A program made the position numbers and the translations under genes. DNA of 7,435 nucleotides from an uncultured Eubacteriales bacterium (lineage in GTDB: Bacteria > Bacillota > Clostridia > UBA1381 > UBA9506), in contig UQYH01000106.1 in assembly GCA_900545185.1 (NCBI GenBank), positions 1 to 7,435 on the forward strand. Reading direction: 5' to 3'. How positions within the stretch are numbered: position 1 is the stretch's first letter; each line of letters opens with the position of its first letter. Below the pieces are notes generated by a model. That model worked only from the letters and a program-made list of their open reading frames with translations. It did not search any database and was not told where the DNA came from. Below are positions 1-5,390 of the stretch, in pieces.

Positions 1-49
1 CTTTCGCTCGCGCGGCGCTCACCGCGCCAGCCCTTGATAGGAGCGGTTT
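1..49. other. GC-rich intergenic sequence at left edge, hairpin-forming
   Basis: No coding region is supported here. The stretch is very GC-rich. It can form a short hairpin with GGCGC (14-18) and GCGCC (24-28) around a 5-nt loop, or alternatively CGCGG (11-15) with CCGCG (22-26). It directly adjoins the dispersed repeat at 50-143, so it may be the continuation of that element. The right-hand copy is cut off by the window end at the matching point, so this cannot be tested here. Confidence 0.35.
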
Positions 50-143
50 TTGCGGTACACGCCCGCGAAAACCGCGTTTTAAGTCAGAGGGGGATCCCCC
101 TCTGACAACTCCCCAGTTTGGATTATAATATAGTTTTTCGACA
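50..143 (-). repeat. Dispersed palindromic repeat, left copy (inverted relative to right copy)
   Basis: Read on the minus strand, this stretch matches 7342-7435 over about 94 nt, with roughly ten differences by eye including two single-base indels. The shared parts in order are TGTC, an A5 tract, an ATATTATAATCC block, GGGGAG, a palindrome, and a GCGGTTTTCGCGGGCGTGTA block ending in CCGCAA. The palindrome in this copy (83-106) is perfect, with 12-nt arms that start GTCAGAGG. A second hairpin follows: GCGGTTTT (43-50) pairs AAAACCGC (68-75), continuing through a G-U pair into GCGG (52-55) with CCGC (63-66) around a 7-nt loop. In both copies the element lies just beyond the 3' end of a transcription unit and has the same orientation relative to that unit. 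No coding capacity is seen. It is therefore a small noncoding intergenic repeat, either REP-like or a MITE relic; I cannot assign a family. Confidence 0.8.
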
Positions 144-150
144 GTCTGAA

Positions 151-164
151 GGGACTGAAGTCCC
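151..164 (-). terminator. Weak hairpin downstream of spoIIM, possible terminator
   Basis: GGGACT (151-156) and AGTCCC (159-164) form a compact hairpin 52 nt beyond the spoIIM stop codon. In the spoIIM direction the following bases are TTCAGACTGTCG, not a T-tract, so intrinsic termination would be weak. The TTCAG just after the hairpin also follows the hairpin before the right-hand repeat copy, so this hairpin may belong to the repeat's junction rather than to the gene. Confidence 0.3.
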
Positions 165-215
165 GCCCTTTACGTTTTCGGGGGGATGTATCCCTGTAAT
201 CTTAAACTGTCATAA

Positions 216-848
216 TCAGGCAGGGGTAATGTAAAGCCCTGCAATCAGCCGGATTAAAACCGGCTCTACATAGGCCTGTAAAAGCGATGACATAACCGCC
301 AGGCATAAAAGACCTGCCAACGCCAAAATAAAGCGTGGCAGCTTTTTACGCATATCATACCGTTCGCAAAACAGCTGTACGGAAAATTTAAGGCAGACCG
401 CGCAAACAATTAAATAGCAAGGCATCAGCAACAAATAATGCGGCAGCATGCCGGCTGCCGTAAAGGCGGCCGCCCGAATCCCATACATCCGAAACAGAAA
501 AAACAGGGTAAAGCAGTGCATAAACCCCTTAACGGCCGCAAATCCGGCAATAAAGGGGGCACCCACCACCATTACGGAAAATAAAAATAAAAATCCGAAG
601 TTTTTTGCGTGCAGCAGCAGGCCTGTTTTAAATAAAACAGCAGAGTCCGCGCCCTGTCGGCTTATGTTTTGAAAAAAGTCATCCAAGTATAAAAGCAGCT
701 CTTTGCAGGTCAGCTCCGGCAGGGTTAGGGCAAATACGGCGGCAAAAATGCCGCCGACAATAAACGAAGCCAAAATGCCGATGTAAAACCCGGCATCGGG
801 CTTTACATACAGCCTGTAAGCATTTGGCAAAATATGCGATTTCTTCAA
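216..848 (-). CDS. spoIIM: Stage II sporulation protein M (SpoIIM)
   Basis: SpoIIM is the multi-pass membrane component of the SpoIID-SpoIIM-SpoIIP complex. This complex remodels septal peptidoglycan so that the mother cell can engulf the forespore. The protein has 210 residues, close to the usual family length. It has a short basic N-terminus, then hydrophobic segments at about 20-43, 84-104, 108-122, 126-153 and 172-203, which fits the known five-pass topology. The central stretch with FGFLFLFSVMVVGAPFIAGF (84-103), a KG at 107-108 and LPHYLLLMPCYL (135-146) matches what I remember of the family. The start codon is TTG at 848-846. It is chosen because AAGGAGGAA (863-855) sits 8 nt upstream of it, measured from GGAGG, and no ATG fits as well. 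The gene follows purA by 97 nt on the same strand with no convincing terminator between them. The ribosome binding site can be masked by an upstream complementary arm (see 855-918). Confidence 0.9.
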   Translation of the reverse strand: MKKSHILPNAYRLYVKPDAGFYIGILASFIVGGIFAAVFALTLPELTCKELLLYLDDFFQNISRQGADSAVLFKTGLLLHAKNFGFLFLFSVMVVGAPFIAGFAAVKGFMHCFTLFFLFRMYGIRAAAFTAAGMLPHYLLLMPCYLIVCAVCLKFSVQLFCERYDMRKKLPRFILALAGLLCLAVMSSLLQAYVEPVLIRLIAGLYITPA

Positions 849-854
849 AGCAAA

Positions 855-918
855 TTCCTCCTTTTCCTATCTTTGGTCAATCTGTATCACATTAAACCAT
901 ATGAAAGAAAAGGAGGAA
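855..918 (-). promoter_or_regulatory. Predicted hairpin sequestering the spoIIM ribosome binding site
   Basis: On the minus strand, TTCCTCCTTTTC (918-907) is a perfect 12-nt complement of GAAAAGGAGGAA (866-855). The latter contains the whole Shine-Dalgarno sequence of spoIIM. The 40-nt interval can itself fold: GGTTTAAT (898-891) pairs ATTGACC (881-875) with one bulged base and one G-U pair. A transcript reading in from purA would carry both arms. A transcript starting inside the loop would lack the masking arm. The complementarity is seen directly; the regulatory role is inferred. Confidence 0.5.
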
Positions 919-949
919 AAATGCCCCTTGTCCTATATTTTATTCAAGC

Positions 950-2221
950 TTATCTGAAAATGTTTTGTTCGCGGTTCGGGCCGACGCCGACAAGTGCAAC
1001 ATGCGCGCCGCACAGCTCCTCAACACGAAGTACATAGTTCTTGACGTTCTCCGGCAAATCGTCAAAGCTGCGGATGCCGGTAATGTCTTCGTTCCAGCCG
1101 GGCAGAACCTCATAAATCGGCTCACATTCGGCCAATTCGGTCAAGCTGGCAGGAAAATCTTTTAATACGCTGTCGCCCTTTTTATATCCGGTACAAATCT
1201 TTAAATCGCCAATGCCGGTTAAGGTATCCAGCTTATTCAGCGCAATCCCCGTTAATCCGCTGGTGCGTACCGAAAAACGGCCGATGACCGCATCAAACCA
1301 GCCGCAGCGGCGCGGACGGCCTGTGGTAGCGCCAAATTCGTGTCCGACGTTACGGATTGTTTCGCCCGTTTCGTCAAGCAGCTCGGTCGGGAACGGGCCT
1401 TTGCCCACACGTGTGGTATAGGCCTTCATAACGCCGATGCATTCTTCAATTAATGTAGGCCCGATGCCGGTACCCACGCAAACACCGCCCGAAATGGGGT
1501 GAGACGAGGTAACGTACGGGTATGTACCCAAATCCAAATCGAGCAGCGTGCCCTGCGCGCCCTCAAACAAAACCTTTTTGCCGCTTTTAACAGCGTCATA
1601 TAACATAGGCGTTGTATCGGCCGCATAGGGGCGCAACCGTTCGGCATAGCCCAAATAGGTCTTAATAAAGCTGTCGGGATCGATGGCTTCGCCGCCGAAT
1701 ACCTTTGTAATCAGCTTATTTTTATATTCTGTATTTTCGCGTGCTTTTTCTTCAAACAGCTTTGCATCCAAAAGGTCGCAAAAACGGATGCCGATGCGTT
1801 CGGCCTTGTCCATATAGCAAGGGCCGATACCCTTTTTGGTTGTTCCGATGTCGGCATTGCCTCTGGCTTGCTCCATCAATCCATCCAGCACTGAATGATA
1901 GGGCATAATAATATGCGCCCGTAAATCAATTCTAAGATGGTCTGTCGTAACACCTTCAGCTGCGAGCATATCAAGCTCTTCCAATAATACGCCGGGATCA
2001 ACAACAACACCATTGCCGATAATGCACAGTGTTTCGGGGTTTAAAATACCGGAAGGGATTAAGTGCAGCTTGTACTGTTTGCCGTCCGCCTCTACGGTGT
2101 GCCCGGCATTGTTGCCGCCCTGCGAGCGAACAACCACTTCAGACTGCTGCGCCAGAATATCAATAATTTTGCCCTTTCCCTCGTCGCCCCATTGTGCGCC
2201 GATAACCACTTTTGTTGACAT
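950..2221 (-). CDS. purA: Adenylosuccinate synthetase PurA
   Basis: PurA is a cytosolic GTP-dependent enzyme that joins IMP and aspartate to form adenylosuccinate, the first committed step from IMP to AMP. The protein has 423 residues, a normal length. The N-terminus MSTKVVIGAQWGDEGKGK carries the GDEGKGK phosphate-binding loop at 12-18. NNAGHT is at 37-42, so Asp13 and His41 occupy the same positions as the catalytic pair of the E. coli enzyme. Further in are TTKKGIGP of the IMP-binding region, GTGIGP, the GATTGRPRRCGW motif and LNKLDTLTG near the guanine site. No key residue appears lost. The ATG at 2221-2219 is preferred over a TTG two codons upstream because AAGGAAGGA (2239-2231) lies 9 nt before the ATG but only 3 nt before the TTG. 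A likely promoter is at 2298-2326 and spoIIM lies downstream on the same strand. Confidence 0.97.
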   Translation of the reverse strand: MSTKVVIGAQWGDEGKGKIIDILAQQSEVVVRSQGGNNAGHTVEADGKQYKLHLIPSGILNPETLCIIGNGVVVDPGVLLEELDMLAAEGVTTDHLRIDLRAHIIMPYHSVLDGLMEQARGNADIGTTKKGIGPCYMDKAERIGIRFCDLLDAKLFEEKARENTEYKNKLITKVFGGEAIDPDSFIKTYLGYAERLRPYAADTTPMLYDAVKSGKKVLFEGAQGTLLDLDLGTYPYVTSSHPISGGVCVGTGIGPTLIEECIGVMKAYTTRVGKGPFPTELLDETGETIRNVGHEFGATTGRPRRCGWFDAVIGRFSVRTSGLTGIALNKLDTLTGIGDLKICTGYKKGDSVLKDFPASLTELAECEPIYEVLPGWNEDITGIRSFDDLPENVKNYVLRVEELCGAHVALVGVGPNREQNIFR

Positions 2222-2238
2222 AGCCAACCATCCTTCCT

Positions 2239-2270
2239 TGCCGCCTGCCGTGCAGTGCCTTGCTGCGGCA
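2239..2270 (-). promoter_or_regulatory. Stem-loop in the purA leader next to the ribosome binding site
   Basis: On the minus strand, TGCCGC (2270-2265) pairs GCGGCA (2244-2239). CTGC (2255-2252) pairs GCAG (2248-2245) around a 3-nt loop, with a 9-nt bulge on one side. The 3' strand of the stem ends exactly where the purA Shine-Dalgarno sequence begins. The structure could influence purA translation or message stability, but no terminator T-tract or known riboswitch core is visible. Confidence 0.35.
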
Positions 2271-2297
2271 TATCACTTAAAACGCACTGCCCCAATT

Positions 2298-2326
2298 ATT
2301 ATAACGAATATTTCGTCAAAATGCAA
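2298..2326 (-). promoter_or_regulatory. Putative purA promoter
   Basis: On the minus strand a perfect TATAAT (2303-2298) is preceded by TTGCAT (2326-2321) with a 17-bp spacer. The -10 is ideal and the -35 matches TTGACA at only three positions. A-tracts lie upstream at about 2341-2378 and could act as an UP element. The spacer contains a 13-bp inverted repeat, ACGAA-TAT-TTCGT (2304-2316), placed where a repressor could block RNA polymerase. Transcription would start near 2290, giving a leader of about 70 nt. Confidence 0.6.
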
Positions 2327-2384
2327 GGCTTTATTCGCCGATATACCCCAAAAAAATATTTTTTAACTTTTTTTCCAAAAACTC

Positions 2385-2413
2385 TTGACAAATCCTTCAT
2401 AAACTGCTATAAT
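2385..2413 (+). promoter_or_regulatory. Perfect-consensus sigma-A promoter of the tRNA cluster
   Basis: TTGACA (2385-2390) and TATAAT (2408-2413) match the housekeeping consensus at all twelve positions, with the optimal 17-bp spacer. The upstream sequence has A- and T-tracts (about 2349-2380) typical of strong stable-RNA promoters. The first tRNA begins 29 nt after the -10 box. This is the expected promoter for the six tRNA genes downstream. Confidence 0.93.
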
Positions 2414-2442
2414 GTCCTAGTCGGTATGTGTAGGCGGTACCT

Positions 2443-2516
2443 GCGGGTGTAGTTCAATGGTAGAATCTCAGCCTTCCAAGCTGATTGTGTGGGTTCGATT
2501 CCCATCACCCGCTCCA
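2443..2516 (+). tRNA. tRNA-Gly (TCC)
   Basis: The cloverleaf is complete. The acceptor GCGGGTG pairs CACCCGC, the anticodon stem TCAGC pairs GCTGA, and the loop CTTCCAA gives anticodon TCC (2475-2477). GGTTCGATTCC forms the T-arm. The discriminator is T2513 and CCA is encoded at 2514-2516. It is the first gene of the array, 23 nt before tRNA-Arg. Confidence 0.97.
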
Positions 2517-2539
2517 CAGCTTTATTCTGCCGGTTATAA

Positions 2540-2616
<77 letters not shown>

Positions 2617-2624
2617 CTTTGTAT

Positions 2625-2702
<78 letters not shown>

Positions 2703-2839
2703 CTTTAACACTGCCGCAGCACTGATACAGTGCATTGGATATGCTGCAGGTTTAAAAAACCGAAGAAATAGGTTTCAATTTGCAAGGTCTGTATATTTTG
2801 GCCTTAAATGGGAAAAGCTTTTTAATGCCCGCGCTATGT
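2703..2839 (+). other. Long spacer inside the tRNA array with a stem-loop
   Basis: This 137-nt gap is much longer than the other gaps in the array (3-26 nt). It holds no tRNA-like cloverleaf and no supported gene. It can form alternative hairpins: GCACTG (2719-2724) with CAGTGC (2728-2733), or GCAGCA (2716-2721) with TGCTGC (2742-2747). TTTAA and TTAAA lie at the flanks (2704-2708 and 2752-2756). No T-tract follows, so it is unlikely to be a terminator. I found no convincing second promoter ahead of the Gln genes. Confidence 0.45.
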
Positions 2840-2916
2840 TGGGATGTCGCCAAGTTGGTAAGGCACCGGATTCTGGTTCCGGCATTTCGCAGGTTCGAGT
2901 CCTGCCATCCCAGCCA
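2840..2916 (+). tRNA. tRNA-Gln (CTG)
   Basis: The acceptor TGGGATG pairs CATCCCA. The anticodon stem CCGGA pairs TCCGG around TTCTGGT, giving anticodon CTG (2873-2875), specific for CAG. The T-stem GCAGG/CCTGC is fully paired. The discriminator is G2913 and CCA is encoded at 2914-2916. It is nearly identical to the following tRNA-Gln. Confidence 0.97.
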
Positions 2917-2942
2917 AATTGTTTACTTTATTTCCGGGATGT

Positions 2943-3019
2943 TGGGATGTAGCCAAGTCGGTAAGGCACCAGACTTTGACTCTGGCATTTCGTAGGTTCG
3001 AGTCCTGCCATCCCAGCCA
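2943..3019 (+). tRNA. tRNA-Gln (TTG)
   Basis: The acceptor TGGGATG pairs CATCCCA. The anticodon stem CCAGA pairs TCTGG around CTTTGAC, giving anticodon TTG (2976-2978). It differs from the upstream tRNA-Gln at about nine of 77 positions, most of them in the anticodon arm. One change there is compensatory, a G-C pair becoming an A-T pair. One T-stem pair becomes T-G. CCA is encoded at 3017-3019. Confidence 0.97.
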
Positions 3020-3022
3020 TAC

Positions 3023-3098
3023 GGGCCATTAGCTCAGTCGGCAGAGCACTTGACTTTTAATCAAGGTGTCCGCAGTTCGAATCTGCGATGGCTCACCA
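3023..3098 (+). tRNA. tRNA-Lys (TTT)
   Basis: The acceptor GGGCCAT pairs ATGGCTC with one G-T pair. The anticodon stem CTTGA pairs TCAAG around CTTTTAA, giving anticodon TTT (3056-3058). The T-arm is intact, the discriminator is A3095, and CCA is encoded at 3096-3098. It begins 3 nt after tRNA-Gln(TTG), so the two are certainly co-transcribed. A terminator begins 2 nt after its end. Confidence 0.97.
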
Positions 3099-3100
3099 CA

Positions 3101-3135
3101 CGGGGCAAAGCTTGCTTTGCTCCGTCTTTTTCTTT
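3101..3135 (+). terminator. Rho-independent terminator of the tRNA cluster
   Basis: CGGGGCAAAG (3101-3110) pairs CTTTGCTCCG (3115-3124) as a 10-bp stem with one G-U pair and a CTTG loop. The T-rich run TCTTTTTCTTT (3125-3135) follows directly. Its position right after tRNA-Lys makes it the end of the tRNA transcript. Confidence 0.9.
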
Positions 3136-3177
3136 ATCAAAAAACACTTGTGTATTCTTTTTTGAAAAAAAGGTCAC

Positions 3178-3203
3178 GCCTGCCTTCTTGGCGGGCATTT
3201 TTT
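3178..3203 (+). terminator. Second terminator-like hairpin before phoH
   Basis: GCCTGCC (3178-3184) pairs GGCGGGC (3190-3196) as a 7-bp stem with one G-U pair and a TTCTT loop. A and six T residues follow. An A7 tract upstream (3165-3171) could also support termination on the minus strand. It lies 43 nt past the first terminator. It may be a backup terminator, or an attenuator if a promoter lies between the two. Confidence 0.7.
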
Positions 3204-3270
3204 ATATGTTCGGCAACGCGGACAAGCCGAAGCATATGGATAGGTGCATGCAGCAAGCCGATAGGTCCGC
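3204..3270 (+). promoter_or_regulatory. Structured phoH leader with possible pseudoknot
   Basis: ATATG plus TTCGGC (3204-3214) pairs GCCGAA (3226-3231) plus CATAT (3233-3237), an 11-bp stem with one bulged G. The hairpin loop contains GCGGAC (3218-3223), a perfect complement of GTCCGC (3265-3270) downstream, which would make an H-type pseudoknot. AAGCCGA and GATAGGT each occur twice (3224-3230 and 3255-3261; 3239-3245 and 3260-3266). The second GCCGA could therefore compete for the 5' arm of the stem. It ends 31 nt before the phoH start. I recognise no known riboswitch class; the folding is seen by eye and the function is unknown. Confidence 0.45.
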
Positions 3271-3301
3271 AACAATTTTAAAAAAGGTGTGATGATACCG
3301 C

Positions 3302-4303
3302 ATGGCAGAACGCATCATTGACGTATCGACTGTTGATTTGGGCGGCCTGTTCGGAGAGTTTGACTGTCATATAAAACAACTGGAAAAGGAATTATCCGTT
3401 TCGGTCTCTTGCCGTGATTCTGTTTTAAAAATCCTGGGGGGAGAAGCGGAGACGGACGCGGCGGCGCGCGCCGTTCATTCTATGATAAAATCGCTTGAGC
3501 GCGGCGACGCACTTTCGGAGCAAGCCATTACCTACATTATTATGATGGCCAAAACAGGGCAGGAGGAAGCCCTTCGTGATTTGGGGCAGGACTGCATTTG
3601 TATTACCGCACGCGGCAAGCCGATTAAAAGTAAAACGCTGGGACAAAAGGAATATATCCGTGCTATGAACGAAAACACAGTTGTGTTCGGTATCGGCCCT
3701 GCCGGAACGGGCAAAACCTATCTGGCGGTTGCCAAGGCCGTCACGGCATTCCGTAAAAAAGAGGTCAGCCGCATCATTATCACCCGTCCGGCTGTTGAAG
3801 CGGGCGAAAAGCTGGGCTTTTTGCCGGGTGATTTGCAAAATAAGGTTGACCCGTATCTGCGTCCGCTGCATGATGCGCTGTTTGAAATGATCGGCACGGA
3901 AAGCTATAACAGTTATGTGGAAAAGGGCTTGATTGAGGTTGCGCCGCTTGCTTATATGCGCGGCCGCACCTTGGACAATTCTTATATTATTTTGGACGAG
4001 GCGCAAAACACAACGCCGGAGCAAATGAAAATGTTTTTGACGCGCATCGGGTTTGGCTCCTGTGCCGTCATCACCGGGGATATAACACAGATTGACTTAC
4101 CCGACGGCAAGCGCAGCGGCCTGAAGGAGGCTGTTAAAATTCTTTCGGATGTGGAGGATTTGGCATTTTGCTATTTTACGTATAAAGATGTAGTGCGTCA
4201 CCCCCTGGTACAGCGCATTATTCAGGCCTATGAAAAATATGACGCCAAGCGTCAGAAAAATGACAGAGGTACCGCACATGATTCATCTTATTCTAAACGA
4301 TGA
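3302..4303 (+). CDS. phoH: PhoH-family ATPase
   Basis: This is a cytosolic P-loop ATPase of the PhoH family, related to the helicase superfamily and usually found beside ybeY. It is linked to RNA metabolism, though its exact substrate is not settled. The protein has 333 residues, a normal length. The N-terminal part of about 110 residues is the family's putative nucleic-acid-binding region. The ATPase core follows, with Walker A GPAGTGKT at 132-139, the conserved TRPAVEAGEKLGFLPGDL block, Walker B IILDEAQN with Asp232-Glu233, and VITGDITQIDLP near 260-271. The start is fixed because an in-frame stop lies three codons upstream of this ATG. The ribosome binding site is only moderate (AAGGTGT, 3284-3290, 11 nt upstream). 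Its last 26 nt overlap ybeY, so the two are translationally coupled. No clear promoter is visible; the leader is structured. Confidence 0.93.
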   Translation: MAERIIDVSTVDLGGLFGEFDCHIKQLEKELSVSVSCRDSVLKILGGEAETDAAARAVHSMIKSLERGDALSEQAITYIIMMAKTGQEEALRDLGQDCICITARGKPIKSKTLGQKEYIRAMNENTVVFGIGPAGTGKTYLAVAKAVTAFRKKEVSRIIITRPAVEAGEKLGFLPGDLQNKVDPYLRPLHDALFEMIGTESYNSYVEKGLIEVAPLAYMRGRTLDNSYIILDEAQNTTPEQMKMFLTRIGFGSCAVITGDITQIDLPDGKRSGLKEAVKILSDVEDLAFCYFTYKDVVRHPLVQRIIQAYEKYDAKRQKNDRGTAHDSSYSKR

Positions 4304-4760
4304 AGCTGCCGCCCTGCCGCAGGCGCAGCAGCAGCTGATTCAAAACTGCATTGAAAGAACGCTGACGGCCGAGAATTTTCCCTACGATGCCGAGGTTTCG
4401 TTTTCCATAACGGATGACGAAGGGATTCATTGCCTGAATTTAGAACAGCGCGGCATTGACCGTGTTACGGATGTGCTGTCTTTTCCCATGCTGACCGCCG
4501 AGGACGGGGTTTTGATTGTGGAGGATACAGATTTTATTGATGATCGCGTTTTTTTAGGCGATATTGTTGTGTCCCTTCAGCGCGCCGAAGCACAGGCCGA
4601 AGCCTATGGCCATTCGCTTGAGCGGGAACTGGGATTTTTAACGGTTCATTCAACACTGCACCTTTTGGGCTACGACCATGAGGACGGTCCGTGCGAGGAA
4701 TCGGAAATGTTTAAAAAACAAGAAGCCGTGCTGCAAAGCTTAGCGCTGCTTCGAACATAA
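4278..4760 (+). CDS. ybeY: Endoribonuclease YbeY
   Basis: YbeY is a zinc-dependent single-strand endoribonuclease that acts in 16S rRNA 3'-end maturation and in ribosome quality control. The protein has 160 residues, as expected. It shows RVTDVLSFPM in the middle, FLGDIVVSLQRAEAQAEAYG before the active site, and the metal-binding H-x3-H-x5-H signature as VHSTLHLLGYDH near the C-terminus. The common HG at the start of that motif is HS here, a tolerated variation as far as I recall. The ATG at 4278 is chosen over in-frame ATGs at 4230 and 4260 because AGAGGT (4265-4270) sits 7 nt upstream and the resulting N-terminus, MIHLILNDEA, resembles the family. It overlaps the end of phoH by 26 nt and lies 21 nt before the next gene. 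Confidence 0.95.
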   Translation: MIHLILNDEAAALPQAQQQLIQNCIERTLTAENFPYDAEVSFSITDDEGIHCLNLEQRGIDRVTDVLSFPMLTAEDGVLIVEDTDFIDDRVFLGDIVVSLQRAEAQAEAYGHSLERELGFLTVHSTLHLLGYDHEDGPCEESEMFKKQEAVLQSLALLRT

Positions 4761-4781
4761 TTTTATAGGGGAGGCTTTACC

Positions 4782-5378
4782 ATGTCCAACCGTAAAAAAA
4801 CGATGCTGATGATGTTTGTCGATTATCTGATCTGCCTGCTTTTGGAATTGTTCGGGCTGATTGTGTTTGCATGGATGCTGAACTTTTCATGGGGGTATCC
4901 GGCATACAGCGTGCTGTTTACGCTGGTTTTGTTCGGTATGCTGTATTCCCGTGCGCATAACGCGGCAGAACGCAATCGCAAGCGCAAAGAGCTTAAGCCG
5001 GTAACGGAAGGGCTTTTGCTGGCGGTGCCGCTGACGGTGTTTAACCTGCTTGTTATTTTGATTTTTACATTGATGCAGTATAATATCATTCCCGTACGGG
5101 ATGTTTTGATGAACACCCTGTATTCCTTTCCGGATGATGCGCCGCGCGTTGTGACAAAGCTGTATTTAATTGATTATATCACCCCAATTGTCCGCGTTTG
5201 GTTCGGCCATTTGGTGGGCTTTATGCAAGAGGGTACCTCGCCGCTTTTATTGCTGATTTCGCCGCTTATTACCTTGGCTGCAAGCTTTGCGGGGTATTTT
5301 GCCGGGATGAAGCAATTTTATATTTCCGATGTGATTTTTAAAACCAAGGAAAAGGTAAAAGAGAAATTTAACGAATAG
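4782..5378 (+). CDS. Multi-pass membrane protein of unknown function
   Basis: I do not recognise this 198-residue protein. The N-terminus is basic (MSNRKK). Hydrophobic segments lie at about 8-33, 38-56, 76-100 and 152-174, with a weaker, possibly interfacial one at 128-147. Two basic stretches, RNRKRKELK (64-72) and the C-terminal KTKEKVKEKFNE, predict that these parts face the cytoplasm. There is no cleavable signal peptide, enzyme motif or transporter signature that I can identify. The ribosome binding site is strong (AGGGGAGG, 4767-4774, 7 nt before the ATG). The gene sits 21 nt after ybeY and 12 nt before the ABC-F gene, so it is co-transcribed with translation-related genes. It may be lineage-specific. 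Assigning it to ribosome biology would be guilt by association only. Confidence 0.75.
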   Translation: MSNRKKTMLMMFVDYLICLLLELFGLIVFAWMLNFSWGYPAYSVLFTLVLFGMLYSRAHNAAERNRKRKELKPVTEGLLLAVPLTVFNLLVILIFTLMQYNIIPVRDVLMNTLYSFPDDAPRVVTKLYLIDYITPIVRVWFGHLVGFMQEGTSPLLLLISPLITLAASFAGYFAGMKQFYISDVIFKTKEKVKEKFNE

Positions 5379-5390
5379 TTGGAGACAGAT

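Noticed and set aside
867..906. Possible sporulation sigma-E promoter for spoIIM (TCATATG and GATACAGA on the minus strand)
   Set aside because: The boxes are only partial matches and the spacing is several bases too short, so no promoter feature is called.
834..1037. Plus-strand reading frame, including an ATG at 921 preceded by AAAGGAGGAAAA
   Set aside because: Despite the good ribosome binding site, most of the frame runs antisense through the end of purA. The product is short and resembles no protein I know. The GGAGG is better explained as the arm complementary to the spoIIM site.
2222..2227. Alternative TTG start for purA two codons upstream
   Set aside because: It lies only 3 nt after the ribosome binding site. 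The ATG at 2221 gives proper spacing and places Asp13 and His41 at the usual numbering.
2013..2366. Plus-strand open frame of 117 codons antisense to the start of purA
   Set aside because: It is a frame shadow of a clearly conserved gene and also runs across the purA promoter region.
3050..3292. Two plus-strand frames covering tRNA-Lys, the terminators and the phoH leader
   Set aside because: They start inside a tRNA gene and cross two terminator hairpins, and no protein similarity is evident.
4230..4277. Longer N-terminus for YbeY from ATGs at 4230 or 4260
   Set aside because: Neither has a ribosome binding site, and the extra residues do not resemble the family's N-terminus.
5379..5390. 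TTG start four codons upstream for the ABC-F protein
   Set aside because: The TTG is part of the ribosome binding sequence for the ATG at 5391.
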